From contig PNNO01000002.1 of the NCBI GenBank assembly GCA_013824265.1, forward strand, positions 62,001 through 126,000: a stretch of DNA of 64,000 nucleotides, given 5' to 3'. The stretch is from a bacterium (GTDB lineage Bacteria > Patescibacteriota > Gracilibacteria > UBA1369 > PNNO01). The notes under the pieces were generated by a model. The model had not been told where the DNA came from and searched no databases. It saw nothing but the letters and a program-made list of their open reading frames with translations. The translations under genes were made by a program, and so were the position numbers. Positions 24,960 to 34,435 of this stretch are shown piece by piece (positions within the stretch are counted from its first letter, which is position 1; every line of letters begins with the position of its first letter).

Positions 24960-26512
24960 ATTTTCATATTCTTAAGATCCCTAATCCCTGCCACAATCTC
25001 CTCTTCCAGCTTCTCTATCTTCGCCAAAATCACTTCCGGCTTTTCATACTCCACTTTCTCATATTCAACCACCTTGTAGCGGTTAATGCTGAGGTCAAAA
25101 TCATTCTTCTCAATCTCACTTTTATCCACCCAGAAAAACTTACTCTTTCGATCATTCTCGGTCACCTCCTTACGATGCTTCCACTTGGTCACAATATCCG
25201 GAATATCATTCGTCTCAATCTTGTCACGCTTATCATCAAGGCTGTAGCCATCCGCGTCCATGTCATAAAACCAGACTTTCTCGGTCGTACCGCCTTTCAC
25301 AAAAATCAATACCGCCGTACTAACCCCCGCATAAGGCTTGAACACTCCACTCGGCATGGAAATCACACCTTGCAGCTCGCAATCATTTAAAAGCATCTGG
25401 CGAGCCATTTTATGGGCCTTGCTTGACCCAAACAGAACCCCGTCCGGCACAATCACGCCGGCACGCCCACCTATGCGCAAAGAGTTGATAATTCGGTTGA
25501 TAAAAAGCAGCTCCGTCTTGGTGGTCGGAAGCTTAAAAGATTCGTTGATGTCCCCTTGATCGATACTGCCCTTAAAGGGCGGATTTGCCATAATTACGTC
25601 ATAAACTCCGTCCTCTTCATACTTCTTGGAAAGCGTATCTCTTTGCTGAATATTCGGGTGTGAAATTCCATGCATCATCAGATTCATCAGCCCGATACGC
25701 ACCATGGTTTCATCCATATCAAAGCCGAAAAAAGTCTTTTCCTTAAGATGCTTCCATTGGCGTTCGTCTGTGAGTTTGTCGCCAATTAATCCACGAACAA
25801 TACCGTTTTGATCGGTCTGTCTGTGCTTTTCGCTCGTGTGTTGAGTGAGAATATGCTGGTAAGCCCCGAGCAAAAATCCTCCCGTGCCGCAAGCCGGATC
25901 ACAAATTGTGTCACCGAGTTTTGGATTCACAAGTTCGGAAATCATCTGAATAATATGACGCGGAGTTCTGAACTGGCCAAGTTTGCCAGCGCTGGTAATT
26001 TCCGAAAGCAAATATTCGTACAAATCTCCCTGCGTGTCCTGAAAGCCCTGGCCTTCCGATTGTTGCTTGGTAATTTCCTCAAAAATATTATCAATGATGT
26101 TAATCGCTTCAACCAGTAAAGAGGGCTTGGCAATAATAAAAACAGCGTTTGTCATATGCTTGGCGAAAGGGCTTTCATGCGCGCCCAAAGTCTTTAAAAA
26201 CGGAAATACTTTAATCTGAATATGCATGAGCATTTCACCACCTTCCAAATGCTTAAAATGGCTCCAACGAAGCTCCTGTTTTGGCACTGTTTGATTGTCT
26301 ACCGGAGAGGTAAAGTCACCTTCAAAAAATGAAAGATAGGTTTCCCCGGTCCACTGCGCATCTTGCGTTTTTTTGAGATCCAGTTCATCAATACGCTTCA
26401 TGAAAAGCAGATATGAGATCTGCTCAATTGCCGTAAGTGGATTACTAATACCTCCGCTCCAAAATTTATCCCAAAGTCGTTGAATATCGGATTTAAGTGT
26501 TGCGTTAAGCAT
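24956..26512 (-). CDS. hsdM: Type I restriction-modification methyltransferase HsdM
   Basis: 518 aa. The N-terminal helical HsdM_N domain (with GGISNPLTAIEQISYLLFMK) is followed by an N6-adenine methyltransferase domain with the SAM motif DPACGTGGFLLGAY and catalytic NPPF. It methylates host sites to protect them from HsdR. It overlaps hsdS by 4 bp and hsdR by 8 bp. It ends with TGA, one of the genes showing TGA is a stop in this genome. Confidence 0.97.
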   Translation of the reverse strand: MLNATLKSDIQRLWDKFWSGGISNPLTAIEQISYLLFMKRIDELDLKKTQDAQWTGETYLSFFEGDFTSPVDNQTVPKQELRWSHFKHLEGGEMLMHIQIKVFPFLKTLGAHESPFAKHMTNAVFIIAKPSLLVEAINIIDNIFEEITKQQSEGQGFQDTQGDLYEYLLSEITSAGKLGQFRTPRHIIQMISELVNPKLGDTICDPACGTGGFLLGAYQHILTQHTSEKHRQTDQNGIVRGLIGDKLTDERQWKHLKEKTFFGFDMDETMVRIGLMNLMMHGISHPNIQQRDTLSKKYEEDGVYDVIMANPPFKGSIDQGDINESFKLPTTKTELLFINRIINSLRIGGRAGVIVPDGVLFGSSKAHKMARQMLLNDCELQGVISMPSGVFKPYAGVSTAVLIFVKGGTTEKVWFYDMDADGYSLDDKRDKIETNDIPDIVTKWKHRKEVTENDRKSKFFWVDKSEIEKNDFDLSINRYKVVEYEKVEYEKPEVILAKIEKLEEEIVAGIRDLKNMKI

Positions 26513-29315
26513 TCGTTAATAATTGGTTAGTAAATTCCAGAAGTTCCTCTTGTTCATGAGGATTAAATAATCCTCGAATTCCGAGCTTATGAATGCGCGT
26601 AAAGGGTTCGTTTACCAGGTCTTTTTTCTCTAATCGTCCATTTTCGATTATAAAGGTCTGCAATGTCTGCAAAAACTGGATCTGCTTGGCCGTTAAAGTG
26701 TTATGAGTGACAATATATTCAGCGAAAGCTGCCGAAACTTTGTCAGAAAAAGTTACCAAATCTCCAATACCCATAATGTATTTAATCAAGTCGATAAAGC
26801 GCACCTGCCTGGCATCATAAGCCTTTTGCAGATTCTTTTCCGTTGGGTACGGTTCATACTGCATTAAGGTGTTTGCCAATTTTTCCAAATCATCGGAATC
26901 AAGTTTTTCACCTTCTTTTATCTTCTGCAAAACTTCGTTTTCTTCAGCCAATTTTTTGATCAACTCTTCCACTTTTTCACGATATTTTTGAATTGTTAAA
27001 CGCTCATTGTGCGGGCCAAACTCAATATACTGCTTTTCTACCGTTACATCTTTAAGATTGAGTGAATCCTGATCCGGACTTATTCCTTCTTCGCGGAAGC
27101 GCATCAAAGGAGCAAGGCGTATTATTAAAACTTCAAGATCTTCTTCATCTGCTTTTTGCACATAGCCGTTATTCAAAACAGCCTCAATCAGTTCCTTTTC
27201 TTTAGCAACGGTGTTTACCTCAAGAGGCAAATCCGAAACCTTTTCGACAATCACATTCGCCAGCATTTCAAGCTTCTTGTCCTTCTTCGGAAATTCCTGC
27301 AAATTGGCTATGGAAAAGTTCAAAACATTGATTTCAAAACTCATTGCTTCAAAGTCTTCGCCCGTACGTGTTCTCATTAACGGAGCAACTTCTTTTTTTA
27401 AAATTTCCATTTTATCCTCATCGATATCTCTCCAAAAACGTTCATCCAACCGCTCCAATTTATTTTTTGAATCTAAGACTACTACATTGTTTTCAGGCAG
27501 TTTTACGATATCCCGTCGGATCTGGAAAATCATTTTATTCATCAAAATCTCCTCATTCATGCCTTTAGCCAGTTCATATTTTAACAACTTTGTTTCGAAC
27601 AACCTTACGGGCATCGGCTTGGTTGGCCTGTCTTCCTTGCCCTTTGGATTCATCTGGAAATATTCAAAATTATTCCAACAATCGATAATCAAAAATTTAT
27701 CCTTCTTGGTACACCACGGTTTTTTCTTTATAGCGTCAAGTAAACGCGTACCACGCCCGATCATCTGCCAAAATTTCGTATAAGAAAACACCGGCTTGGC
27801 AAAAACCAGATTGGTGATTTCGCGCACATCAATGCCCGTATCCAGCATGTCCACGCTGATGGCAATGCGCGGCATATCGCTGTTCGTAAACTGATCCAAA
27901 AGGCCTCCGTTTCCATACACGCGCGAATCATCCGAAACAATTACTTTTGCAAGTTGCCCTTTATGTTCGGGGTAAAAATCGTTAAACACTTCCTCTAATC
28001 TGCGCGCATGCTTCATAGTCATGGCAAAAAATATTGTTTTACCGGGCAAAGTACCGCTTTCATCCTTAATGCATTCCTCCATAAACTCCTGCACAATCAA
28101 CGCGTTCGTACCCTTGTTCGTCACCTTCTTTTCCAAATCCGTGCCTTCGTATTTGATTTCTTCCGGCTCCTTGCCATCGGCTAAAAGCTTTTTTTGCTCT
28201 TCAAACGAAATATTTTGTTTATGAATTCCTTCTTTTTGAAATTTGGTTCGGAGACTAAGAACTTCAAAATCGCAAAGAAAAGGGGGATTGTGATTTATAG
28301 CTTCTTCATACGAATAGGCATAATCAGGCATTCCATCTTCACAACTAAAAAGTCCAAAAGTGTTATGTTCAAGCGCATCTTTCGGCGTTGCCGTGAGTCC
28401 AACCTGCACGGCATCAAAATAATCCAAGATATTTCGATAAACGTTATAAACCGATCGATGGCTTTCATCAGCCACAATCAAATCAAAAAAGTGAGGACTG
28501 AGTGGGCAATTTTTATCTTCAATGATGCCCAGCATAGTCTGGTAAGTAACTGCATACACGCGCCTATCGGTGGTGATTTTCTTTTCACCTTCCTTTGGCC
28601 AAATTGGCGCATTTGGCAAAAATTCTTTAAACGCATCCAAGGCCTGATTGCGCAGAGCGATGCGATCAACGAGAAAAAGAACCCTCTGTACTCTGTTAGT
28701 TCGCATCAAAACATCCACGAGTGAAATAAGAGTTCTGGTCTTTCCGGTACCTGTTGCCATCACCAACAAAAATTTACGCTTGGCTTTTTCAACACCTTCC
28801 AAAACCGTACGAATCGCTTCAATTTGGTAAGGGCGACCGGAAATCTCGCGACTAATCAACTCCTGCGAAAGTGGTTTTTCCGATTGCCTCAAAAACCTTA
28901 AACGTTCCAAGTCCTTTCTGGTCGGAAAGCCATAAACTTTGCGAGGCGGATACTTTTCCGTATCCCAAAAATAAATATCGTGACCATTGGTATAAAATAC
29001 AAAAGGGATCTCACGCTTGGCGTTCTTGGAAATATTCTCGGCATATTGGCGCGCCTGTTCCTGCCCCACACGTGCATCTTTCGCGGTCTTCTTTGCTTCA
29101 ACAACCGCCAAAGGATATCCATCCGGACCAAGCAAAACATAATCCGCATATTGATGACCCTGATGTTCATGCATTGGCTCTTTTACGCCTTCCGGAAGAC
29201 CAACCCAAATATCAAGTTCGGCGGTAACCTGCGAAGGGTCGTTCACATCCCACCCGGCTTTTTTTAGGCGTTCGTCAATAATTTGCTGTCGTGTTTGCGA
29301 TTCGGTTTTAGACAT
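26505..29315 (-). CDS. hsdR: Type I restriction endonuclease HsdR
   Basis: 936 aa, full length. The N-terminal nuclease has PD-(D/E)xK-type residues in YADYVLLGPDGYPLAVVEAKK. It is followed by SF2 translocase motifs: MATGTGKTRTLISL (Walker A), VADESHRSVYN (DExH), GLTATPKD and MIGRGTRL (motif VI). The C-terminal third resembles the EcoEI R C-terminal domain. It translocates and cuts unmethylated DNA. No interruption is seen, so it looks functional. Only two bases separate it from the RloB-like gene upstream. Confidence 0.96.
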   Translation of the reverse strand: MSKTESQTRQQIIDERLKKAGWDVNDPSQVTAELDIWVGLPEGVKEPMHEHQGHQYADYVLLGPDGYPLAVVEAKKTAKDARVGQEQARQYAENISKNAKREIPFVFYTNGHDIYFWDTEKYPPRKVYGFPTRKDLERLRFLRQSEKPLSQELISREISGRPYQIEAIRTVLEGVEKAKRKFLLVMATGTGKTRTLISLVDVLMRTNRVQRVLFLVDRIALRNQALDAFKEFLPNAPIWPKEGEKKITTDRRVYAVTYQTMLGIIEDKNCPLSPHFFDLIVADESHRSVYNVYRNILDYFDAVQVGLTATPKDALEHNTFGLFSCEDGMPDYAYSYEEAINHNPPFLCDFEVLSLRTKFQKEGIHKQNISFEEQKKLLADGKEPEEIKYEGTDLEKKVTNKGTNALIVQEFMEECIKDESGTLPGKTIFFAMTMKHARRLEEVFNDFYPEHKGQLAKVIVSDDSRVYGNGGLLDQFTNSDMPRIAISVDMLDTGIDVREITNLVFAKPVFSYTKFWQMIGRGTRLLDAIKKKPWCTKKDKFLIIDCWNNFEYFQMNPKGKEDRPTKPMPVRLFETKLLKYELAKGMNEEILMNKMIFQIRRDIVKLPENNVVVLDSKNKLERLDERFWRDIDEDKMEILKKEVAPLMRTRTGEDFEAMSFEINVLNFSIANLQEFPKKDKKLEMLANVIVEKVSDLPLEVNTVAKEKELIEAVLNNGYVQKADEEDLEVLIIRLAPLMRFREEGISPDQDSLNLKDVTVEKQYIEFGPHNERLTIQKYREKVEELIKKLAEENEVLQKIKEGEKLDSDDLEKLANTLMQYEPYPTEKNLQKAYDARQVRFIDLIKYIMGIGDLVTFSDKVSAAFAEYIVTHNTLTAKQIQFLQTLQTFIIENGRLEKKDLVNEPFTRIHKLGIRGLFNPHEQEELLEFTNQLLTNA

Positions 29316-29317
29316 AT

Positions 29318-29926
29318 TTATTTAGCTAAGTTATTCATTTCCTCCACCAGTAAAAATACAGCCGAAGAAGGATTTTTATCAATTTTATCCTTTGAATAAA
29401 TTCTTCTTGCATTGTTAATACCGGCGCTTTGAAAAGACAAAAGAAATCTAAACATATTTTCCATATTCTTTTTATATACCCCCAACCCATTTTCTTTAAA
29501 ATATTGACTCAACTTTTTATGATAATCTTTTCTCGGAACGGCTGAACTAAACTGTCCAAAATGGCATAAAAACCACAATTCAAAACACTCGTTGCTCCAC
29601 GCTAATCGAATACCAGCTCTTTTTGCAATCACGCAAGCTTCCTTAAAACGCTTTTGATTTTGTGCCCAATAATCATCAACATCAAAAACACACCAAAATT
29701 GATCACCATCCAATTCAATAAATTTACCACTTCTCTCAAACCCATGCTTACATTTTACCGCCTCATCTATAAACTCCCATGGGGCTTTGCCTCGAAACCG
29801 CTTGTATTCAATCACTCTGATATTATTGGCCTTCAAATGTCGCTTAAAATCATGAAAATATTGTGGCTCTGCAAGCTCACCATTAGACAAAATAAATATG
29901 CGGGGTTTCATTATAATTTTTTCCAT
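29318..29926 (-). CDS. rloB: RloB-like TOPRIM protein (AbiL/Rlo defence module)
   Basis: 202 aa, normal for the RloB family. TOPRIM-type motifs are visible: an N-terminal acidic motif (NGELAEPQYF), an acidic pair in CVFDVDD and the family signature SNECFELWFLCHF. RloB proteins occur beside RloA ATPases within type I R-M loci ('R-linked ORFs'); the same architecture is called AbiLi/AbiLii in abortive infection. Here it sits two bases downstream of the ATPase and two upstream of hsdR, a tight operon. Likely a nuclease triggered by the ATPase; the target (DNA or tRNA) cannot be told. Confidence 0.88.
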   Translation of the reverse strand: MEKIIMKPRIFILSNGELAEPQYFHDFKRHLKANNIRVIEYKRFRGKAPWEFIDEAVKCKHGFERSGKFIELDGDQFWCVFDVDDYWAQNQKRFKEACVIAKRAGIRLAWSNECFELWFLCHFGQFSSAVPRKDYHKKLSQYFKENGLGVYKKNMENMFRFLLSFQSAGINNARRIYSKDKIDKNPSSAVFLLVEEMNNLAK

Positions 29927-29928
29927 GC

Positions 29929-31191
29929 TTAAAGTTGATCAATACCTTCTAAAGAATTTATGTACGGCAAAGCTCCATATCTGCCTTCAAAATAACGTTT
30001 TCCATAGTTTAAATCTTTTCTTTCTCCAATTTCTGCTAAAGAAAATAATTTTGATGAGCCGTATCTATCTTTTTCAGAAAACCAAATCTGATCTCTTCGA
30101 AGTATTTCACTATCCAATAAACTCACATCGTGTGTCGTAAAAATCAACTGGGCATTTTTTGGATTTTCCTTTTTTGAATTGAATAGTTTTAAAATATAAC
30201 GACAAAGGAAAGGATGAAGACTTGCGCTTAATTCATCAATCATCAAAACATTTCCTTTATCCAAAGCCTCGGCAATAATACCCGCAAGTCCAAAAATTCT
30301 TTTTGTTCCCTCAGATTCCTGAGCAAAGAAATCAAATTCAACATCTTTAACTTCTGTTCCTTTTGAATCATACATAGTATGGACTGTAGAAACCTGCCTG
30401 TGAACGAACTTATTTTTCCCAGCAGTCAAGAATTCTCTAACCTGCTCAGGAAAAACTGGTGGAACAAATTCATCTTTTGTAACCTCCTTCTGGGCTATCT
30501 TAAAGGCCTTAATTCCTACATCCGATTCGAAAATCATACGATCTATTTTATCTTTATACCTTGGATAAACCTGAAAGGAATACTCAAGCATTAAATCTTT
30601 CTGATCTGCCGGGAATACTGTTATTTTTTTAATCTCATCTACGATTTTATTGGAAACCTCACCGTTATAACTGGCAAGAACCGTTAAAAACAAAACGTTC
30701 GACCTTGTTTTTTCCTTCAAATCGCTAGTTGCTTCTTTTAAATTCCGCTGACTTGTTTCAATTGTGCCATTTCTATCAAAAAGTACTTTCTTGTTTGGAT
30801 ACTGATGCAACCACTCTCTATGCACACGATCTTGAGTAACCTCAAACCCATACACATATCTTATTTCACCAATTAAAAGTTCTACCTCAAAACAAGAAGG
30901 CATACTTTGAGTATTTACATCCAAAAGGAATGGAACGGTTTGAATAGGACTGTTCGCCAACGAAAGCTTCAACCCTTCGGTCACAAATCGTTGAAAAAAT
31001 ACCAGAGCCTTGGAGAAATTAGATTTTCCAGAAGCGTTCGCTCCATAGACGATTGCACTCCTTAATAAATCGCCCTCGCTTGTCTTAAAAAAGGATTCTT
31101 TATGGGAAGCATCATTTTTTTGACGCTCCATTGTAAAAACAGTCTCCTCCTTAAATGACAAAAAGTTTTGAAAGATAAAGTTTTTAATCAT
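29929..31191 (-). CDS. rloA: RloA-like AAA/SMC-type ATPase (AbiL/Rlo defence module)
   Basis: About 420 aa from ATG 31191 (MIKNFIFQNFLSFKEE). AAA_15/OLD-like ABC-type ATPase with Walker A GANASGKSNF near the N-terminus, Walker B LMIDELSASLHP and the D/H-loop FTTHDVSLLD. The intervening helical region is shorter than in SMC proteins. The promoter at 31220-31247 places transcription start near 31213, which rules out the ATG at 31218. First gene of the leftward defence operon; it presumably senses infection and licenses the RloB nuclease. Confidence 0.88.
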   Translation of the reverse strand: MIKNFIFQNFLSFKEETVFTMERQKNDASHKESFFKTSEGDLLRSAIVYGANASGKSNFSKALVFFQRFVTEGLKLSLANSPIQTVPFLLDVNTQSMPSCFEVELLIGEIRYVYGFEVTQDRVHREWLHQYPNKKVLFDRNGTIETSQRNLKEATSDLKEKTRSNVLFLTVLASYNGEVSNKIVDEIKKITVFPADQKDLMLEYSFQVYPRYKDKIDRMIFESDVGIKAFKIAQKEVTKDEFVPPVFPEQVREFLTAGKNKFVHRQVSTVHTMYDSKGTEVKDVEFDFFAQESEGTKRIFGLAGIIAEALDKGNVLMIDELSASLHPFLCRYILKLFNSKKENPKNAQLIFTTHDVSLLDSEILRRDQIWFSEKDRYGSSKLFSLAEIGERKDLNYGKRYFEGRYGALPYINSLEGIDQL

Positions 31192-31219
31192 GTTATTTAT
31201 AATAATTGTTTCTAACATA

Positions 31220-31247
31220 ATTTTACAGAATTTGTTGCAAAAAGCAA
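31220..31247 (-). promoter_or_regulatory. Promoter of the defence operon
   Basis: On the minus strand TTGCTT (31247-31242), 16-bp spacer, TAAAAT (31225-31220). Upstream (31248-31310) several TTTTTGCA-like motifs recur and two TTCTTAAT motifs lie ~31 bp apart, possible operator repeats. Confidence 0.55.
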
Positions 31248-31321
31248 GTATTTTTGCAATTTTTCTGCAAAATTCTTAATTTTTGCACATTTTTGTGTAA
31301 ATTTCTTAATAAAAGATTTAT

Positions 31322-31361
31322 ATTCTTATTCTACTTTAAGCCTCCAAACTAGAATAAGAAT
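31322..31361. repeat. Perfect 12-bp inverted repeat between the divergent rlo operon and murJ
   Basis: ATTCTTATTCTA (31322-31333) and TAGAATAAGAAT (31350-31361) with a 16-bp spacer. It is AT-rich and lies between the two promoter zones, so a dimeric-regulator operator is as likely as an RNA hairpin. Confidence 0.65.
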
Positions 31362-31423
31362 TTTCTTATTCCTATTTCCGGAAGCAATTGCCAATTACCA
31401 TAGAGTTTATATAGAATGCGAGC

Positions 31424-32944
31424 ATGCTAAGCAAAATATTTCGCTCTCAAAAATCGGGACAGGCCGCATTTCTTTTAATGATGGCATCAGTGTTGAGCTA
31501 TGTTGCCGGACTTCTTAGGGACCGCACGCTGTCTCATACCTTTGGCGCGACACATCTAACCGATGCCTTTAACGCGTCATTTATCATTCCGGATTTCATG
31601 TTTAACATGTTTATCGCGGGAGCACTTTCCGTTGCATTCATACCCGTTTTCACAAGTTATCTTAAAGAGGACCAAAGGCAGGCGGAAGACGTTGCGAATA
31701 CAATTATCACTTTTGGAACACTAATTCTTGGCTTTGTCGGAGTGGTGGTTTTTATTATTGCTCCTTATATAATTCCGGCAATCTTCTCCAGCACACCAGC
31801 AAATGAACATGAGCTTATAATCACAATGACAAGGATTCTTCTTGTTTCACCGATTCTTTTTGCCGTTAGCAATGCCCTTGGAAGTATTTTAATTACTCAC
31901 AAGAATTTCCTTGCTTATGCGCTTTCCGGATTTTTGTACAACCTTGGCATAATTTTTGGGGTAATAATCCTGCACGAAAAACTGGGCATTTATTCCGCGG
32001 CAGTTGGAGCAATTATCGGAGCCTTTTTTCATCTAGCAGTACGAATTCTAAATATACTCACTGTTAAATATAAATTCAGGCCTACGCTTTCTTTAAGACA
32101 CGCGGGTGTAAAGAAAATTTTTTGGCTGATGATTCCAAAAACTGTCGGACTTTTAAGCTGGCAGGCGATGATAATCGTGTACACAATTGTCGCCTATAGC
32201 CTTGGGGAAGGAAGTGTTGCCGCTTATAACTACGCCAGAAATTTGCAAAGTTTTCCGGTTAGTCTTTTTGGAATTGCTTTTGCCACAGCCATATTTCCGT
32301 TCTTAAGCGATCACGCACATAACGAGGCAAGTAAAAAGTTCTCTGAAGATTTTCAGATTACGCTGGAGAAAATTTTATTTTTTGTAATACCGGGAAGTCT
32401 TGGGATGCTCCTTTTAAGCAGGGAAATTATAGAAATTATTTTAAAGGGAGGTGTATTTGATCAGGCCGCCGTGACGCTTACGGCAAGTGTTCTTTTCTTT
32501 TTCACATTTTCAATTCCGGTTGAAAGCCTTGTGCATCTTTTTGCGCGAGGATACTACGCCTACAAAAACACTATTATTCCTATGATTTTCGCCATTGCCG
32601 GATACGGAAGCAACATAGTTGCCTGTATAATTCTTGCAAAAATTATAGGCGTTGTGGCCCTACCTATCGCCTTTTTAATAGGATCATCAATTCAGCTTTT
32701 TCTTCTTATGATCTTTATAAGAAAAAGGATTTCCCACTTTGACACAAAGAGTTTTATCATTAAATTTTTAAAGATATCTGCGGCATCGGCAATTATGGGC
32801 GCGGCCGTTATAATCATCCCTCAATTTTTATCAACATCCTTTTTGACGCTTCAACTGATTCGCGTTATAGTTGGAGCCTGTTTATACCTGTTAGTTGCTT
32901 ATATTCTTCGCTGTCCGGAACTTAATTTTTTCAAACGTGCATAA
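31424..32944 (+). CDS. murJ: Lipid II flippase MurJ (MviN)
   Basis: 506 aa, about 14 transmembrane helices, MOP/MVF family. N-terminal AFLLMMASVLSYVAGLLRDR and the DAFNASFIIPDFMFNMF region are typical. It flips lipid II across the membrane for peptidoglycan assembly, consistent with murA and murI in the window. It starts a rightward run with the C39-like peptidase and two further genes, all overlapping by a few bases. Confidence 0.94.
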   Translation: MLSKIFRSQKSGQAAFLLMMASVLSYVAGLLRDRTLSHTFGATHLTDAFNASFIIPDFMFNMFIAGALSVAFIPVFTSYLKEDQRQAEDVANTIITFGTLILGFVGVVVFIIAPYIIPAIFSSTPANEHELIITMTRILLVSPILFAVSNALGSILITHKNFLAYALSGFLYNLGIIFGVIILHEKLGIYSAAVGAIIGAFFHLAVRILNILTVKYKFRPTLSLRHAGVKKIFWLMIPKTVGLLSWQAMIIVYTIVAYSLGEGSVAAYNYARNLQSFPVSLFGIAFATAIFPFLSDHAHNEASKKFSEDFQITLEKILFFVIPGSLGMLLLSREIIEIILKGGVFDQAAVTLTASVLFFFTFSIPVESLVHLFARGYYAYKNTIIPMIFAIAGYGSNIVACIILAKIIGVVALPIAFLIGSSIQLFLLMIFIRKRISHFDTKSFIIKFLKISAASAIMGAAVIIIPQFLSTSFLTLQLIRVIVGACLYLLVAYILRCPELNFFKRA

Positions 32945-33785
32945 TTATCAAAGACCGTTTCAAACCGAAAAGAAAACATGGAAAGTATATGTTCTTTTTG
33001 CGGCAATCGGCATTACCCTTGGAGCCGGTTTTATCGGCTATCCAAAGCTTATGGCATACCTGGAAAGAATGGCCATAGAGGAAGAAAATCAGAACGTTAT
33101 GGCTCAAATAATTGAAGGAGGCATACTTGATCAAACAATAGAAAATTTTCAAAAATTACCGGAAGAAATAAAAGAGATAAATGAAGCCTTTGAAACGCCT
33201 GTAACAATTCTTGAAAACGCTTATCTTGAAGTTCCGTTTGTATGCCAAGCGCCTTTTCAAACCGAGGCAAACTGGGTTTATCATGAAGAAAGCTGCGAAG
33301 AAGCCGCTTTATTGCAGGTTAGATACTATCTCGAAGGCGTAAAAGACCCAAAACCGGAGGATTCAAATGCCACAATTCTGGACATGATAGAGTGGCAAAA
33401 AAAGAATTTCGGCGAACATAAAGATGTATATGCAAACGATATGAAAAGTTTGATAAACGGATATTACGACTACCCGCTTGAAAATATTGAAATAATATAC
33501 GACGCGACAATTACCGATATAAAAAAGGCTGTTTCGATGGGATATCCAATTATTGTTCCGATAATGGGAGATATCTTAAAAAACCCTTATTACCCATATC
33601 CGGGCTATCACATGCTCACAATTATCGGGTACACACCTGACAAAATAATAACGAATGATGTTGGAACACGCAGGGGAAAAGATTTTAGCTACAGCTATGA
33701 TATTTTTATGAAAGCACTTGAAGCGGCCGGCGGAGATGTGGTTATAATAAAACAGTTACCTTTAAAAGAAGATGGCGAAGCTTAA
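32937..33785 (+). CDS. Membrane-anchored C39-like cysteine peptidase
   Basis: 282 aa with a GTG start at 32937 that overlaps the murJ stop by 8 bp; a TTG at 32895 is an alternative. One N-terminal transmembrane anchor (WKVYVLFAAIGITLGAGFIG) is followed by a C39_2-type papain-fold domain: Cys in HEESCEEAAL, His in GYHMLTIIGY, Asp in ITNDVGTRRG. The catalytic part should be extracytoplasmic, so wall or surface-protein processing is likely. It has no ABC-transporter partner, unlike bacteriocin-leader C39 peptidases. Confidence 0.85.
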   Translation: MHNYQRPFQTEKKTWKVYVLFAAIGITLGAGFIGYPKLMAYLERMAIEEENQNVMAQIIEGGILDQTIENFQKLPEEIKEINEAFETPVTILENAYLEVPFVCQAPFQTEANWVYHEESCEEAALLQVRYYLEGVKDPKPEDSNATILDMIEWQKKNFGEHKDVYANDMKSLINGYYDYPLENIEIIYDATITDIKKAVSMGYPIIVPIMGDILKNPYYPYPGYHMLTIIGYTPDKIITNDVGTRRGKDFSYSYDIFMKALEAAGGDVVIIKQLPLKEDGEA

Positions 33786-34434
33786 AGAGTTGGCAAAAAA
33801 ACAGGTACAGAATGCGAAGGGTTTTGAGAACAAAACCTGGAATATTCTTATTATTCTTTGGCTTACCTTAACGGCTTTTTCAATTCAGGCATTTGTTGAA
33901 GCAAAATTTAATCCGGATATAGTAAAAGCTAATATCAGCGGTCACGACTCAATGGCACAGGAAGCATTTAAACTGTCTTCGGATTTTGCCATAAAGCCTA
34001 TTTACAGCGAAAAAGGCGGATACTACATTGCTCCCGGAGAAACCGACGTACCGATTTTTGCTCTATCGATAGAGTCATATAAAGACATCCTGCTCTTTGA
34101 AAGACTTCAGTTAACCCTTCAGGGGGAAGTAGACGAAAAAATGTTTGTAGTAGCCAAACTCTTTGAAGGAGAAAACAAAATAGCCACAAGCAGAATTAAG
34201 GAAGGCGTGTTTAGTTTTAAAAATTTCACTTCAATATTAAAACCGGGAGTTAATAAAGAGTACACAATAAAACTTGATATATCACCTGAGGCGCAGGCCG
34301 GGGCAAGATTCAATTTTGAAATTACAAATCCTTACGCAATAACTTTAAATTCAAAAAATATTCCACAGTATTCTTTGGATAGATACCCAATTGTAGGAGA
34401 TTACGTAACCATAGTTGGCTGGAGAAAAAAATAA
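33772..34434 (+). CDS. Membrane-anchored extracytoplasmic protein of unknown function
   Basis: 220 aa. One transmembrane segment (~28-43, ILIILWLTLTAFSIQAF) and a beta-rich outer domain, with an Ig-like feel in the C-terminal half. No family recognised. It overlaps the C39-like peptidase gene by 14 bp and is probably co-translated, so it may be the peptidase's partner or substrate carrier. Confidence 0.65.
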   Translation: MAKLKELAKKQVQNAKGFENKTWNILIILWLTLTAFSIQAFVEAKFNPDIVKANISGHDSMAQEAFKLSSDFAIKPIYSEKGGYYIAPGETDVPIFALSIESYKDILLFERLQLTLQGEVDEKMFVVAKLFEGENKIATSRIKEGVFSFKNFTSILKPGVNKEYTIKLDISPEAQAGARFNFEITNPYAITLNSKNIPQYSLDRYPIVGDYVTIVGWRKK

Positions 34435-34435
34435 T

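Noticed and set aside
28871-29227. 118-codon plus-strand frame
   Set aside because: Antisense to the nuclease domain of hsdR, which is intact.
22307-31191. Defence region as an integrated phage or transposon
   Set aside because: No integrase, transposase, terminal repeats or tRNA-linked att site seen at either edge.
31248-31310. Possible CRISPR-like repeats (TTTTTGCA motifs)
   Set aside because: Motifs are short, irregularly spaced and AT-rich with no spacers of constant length; no cas genes in the window.
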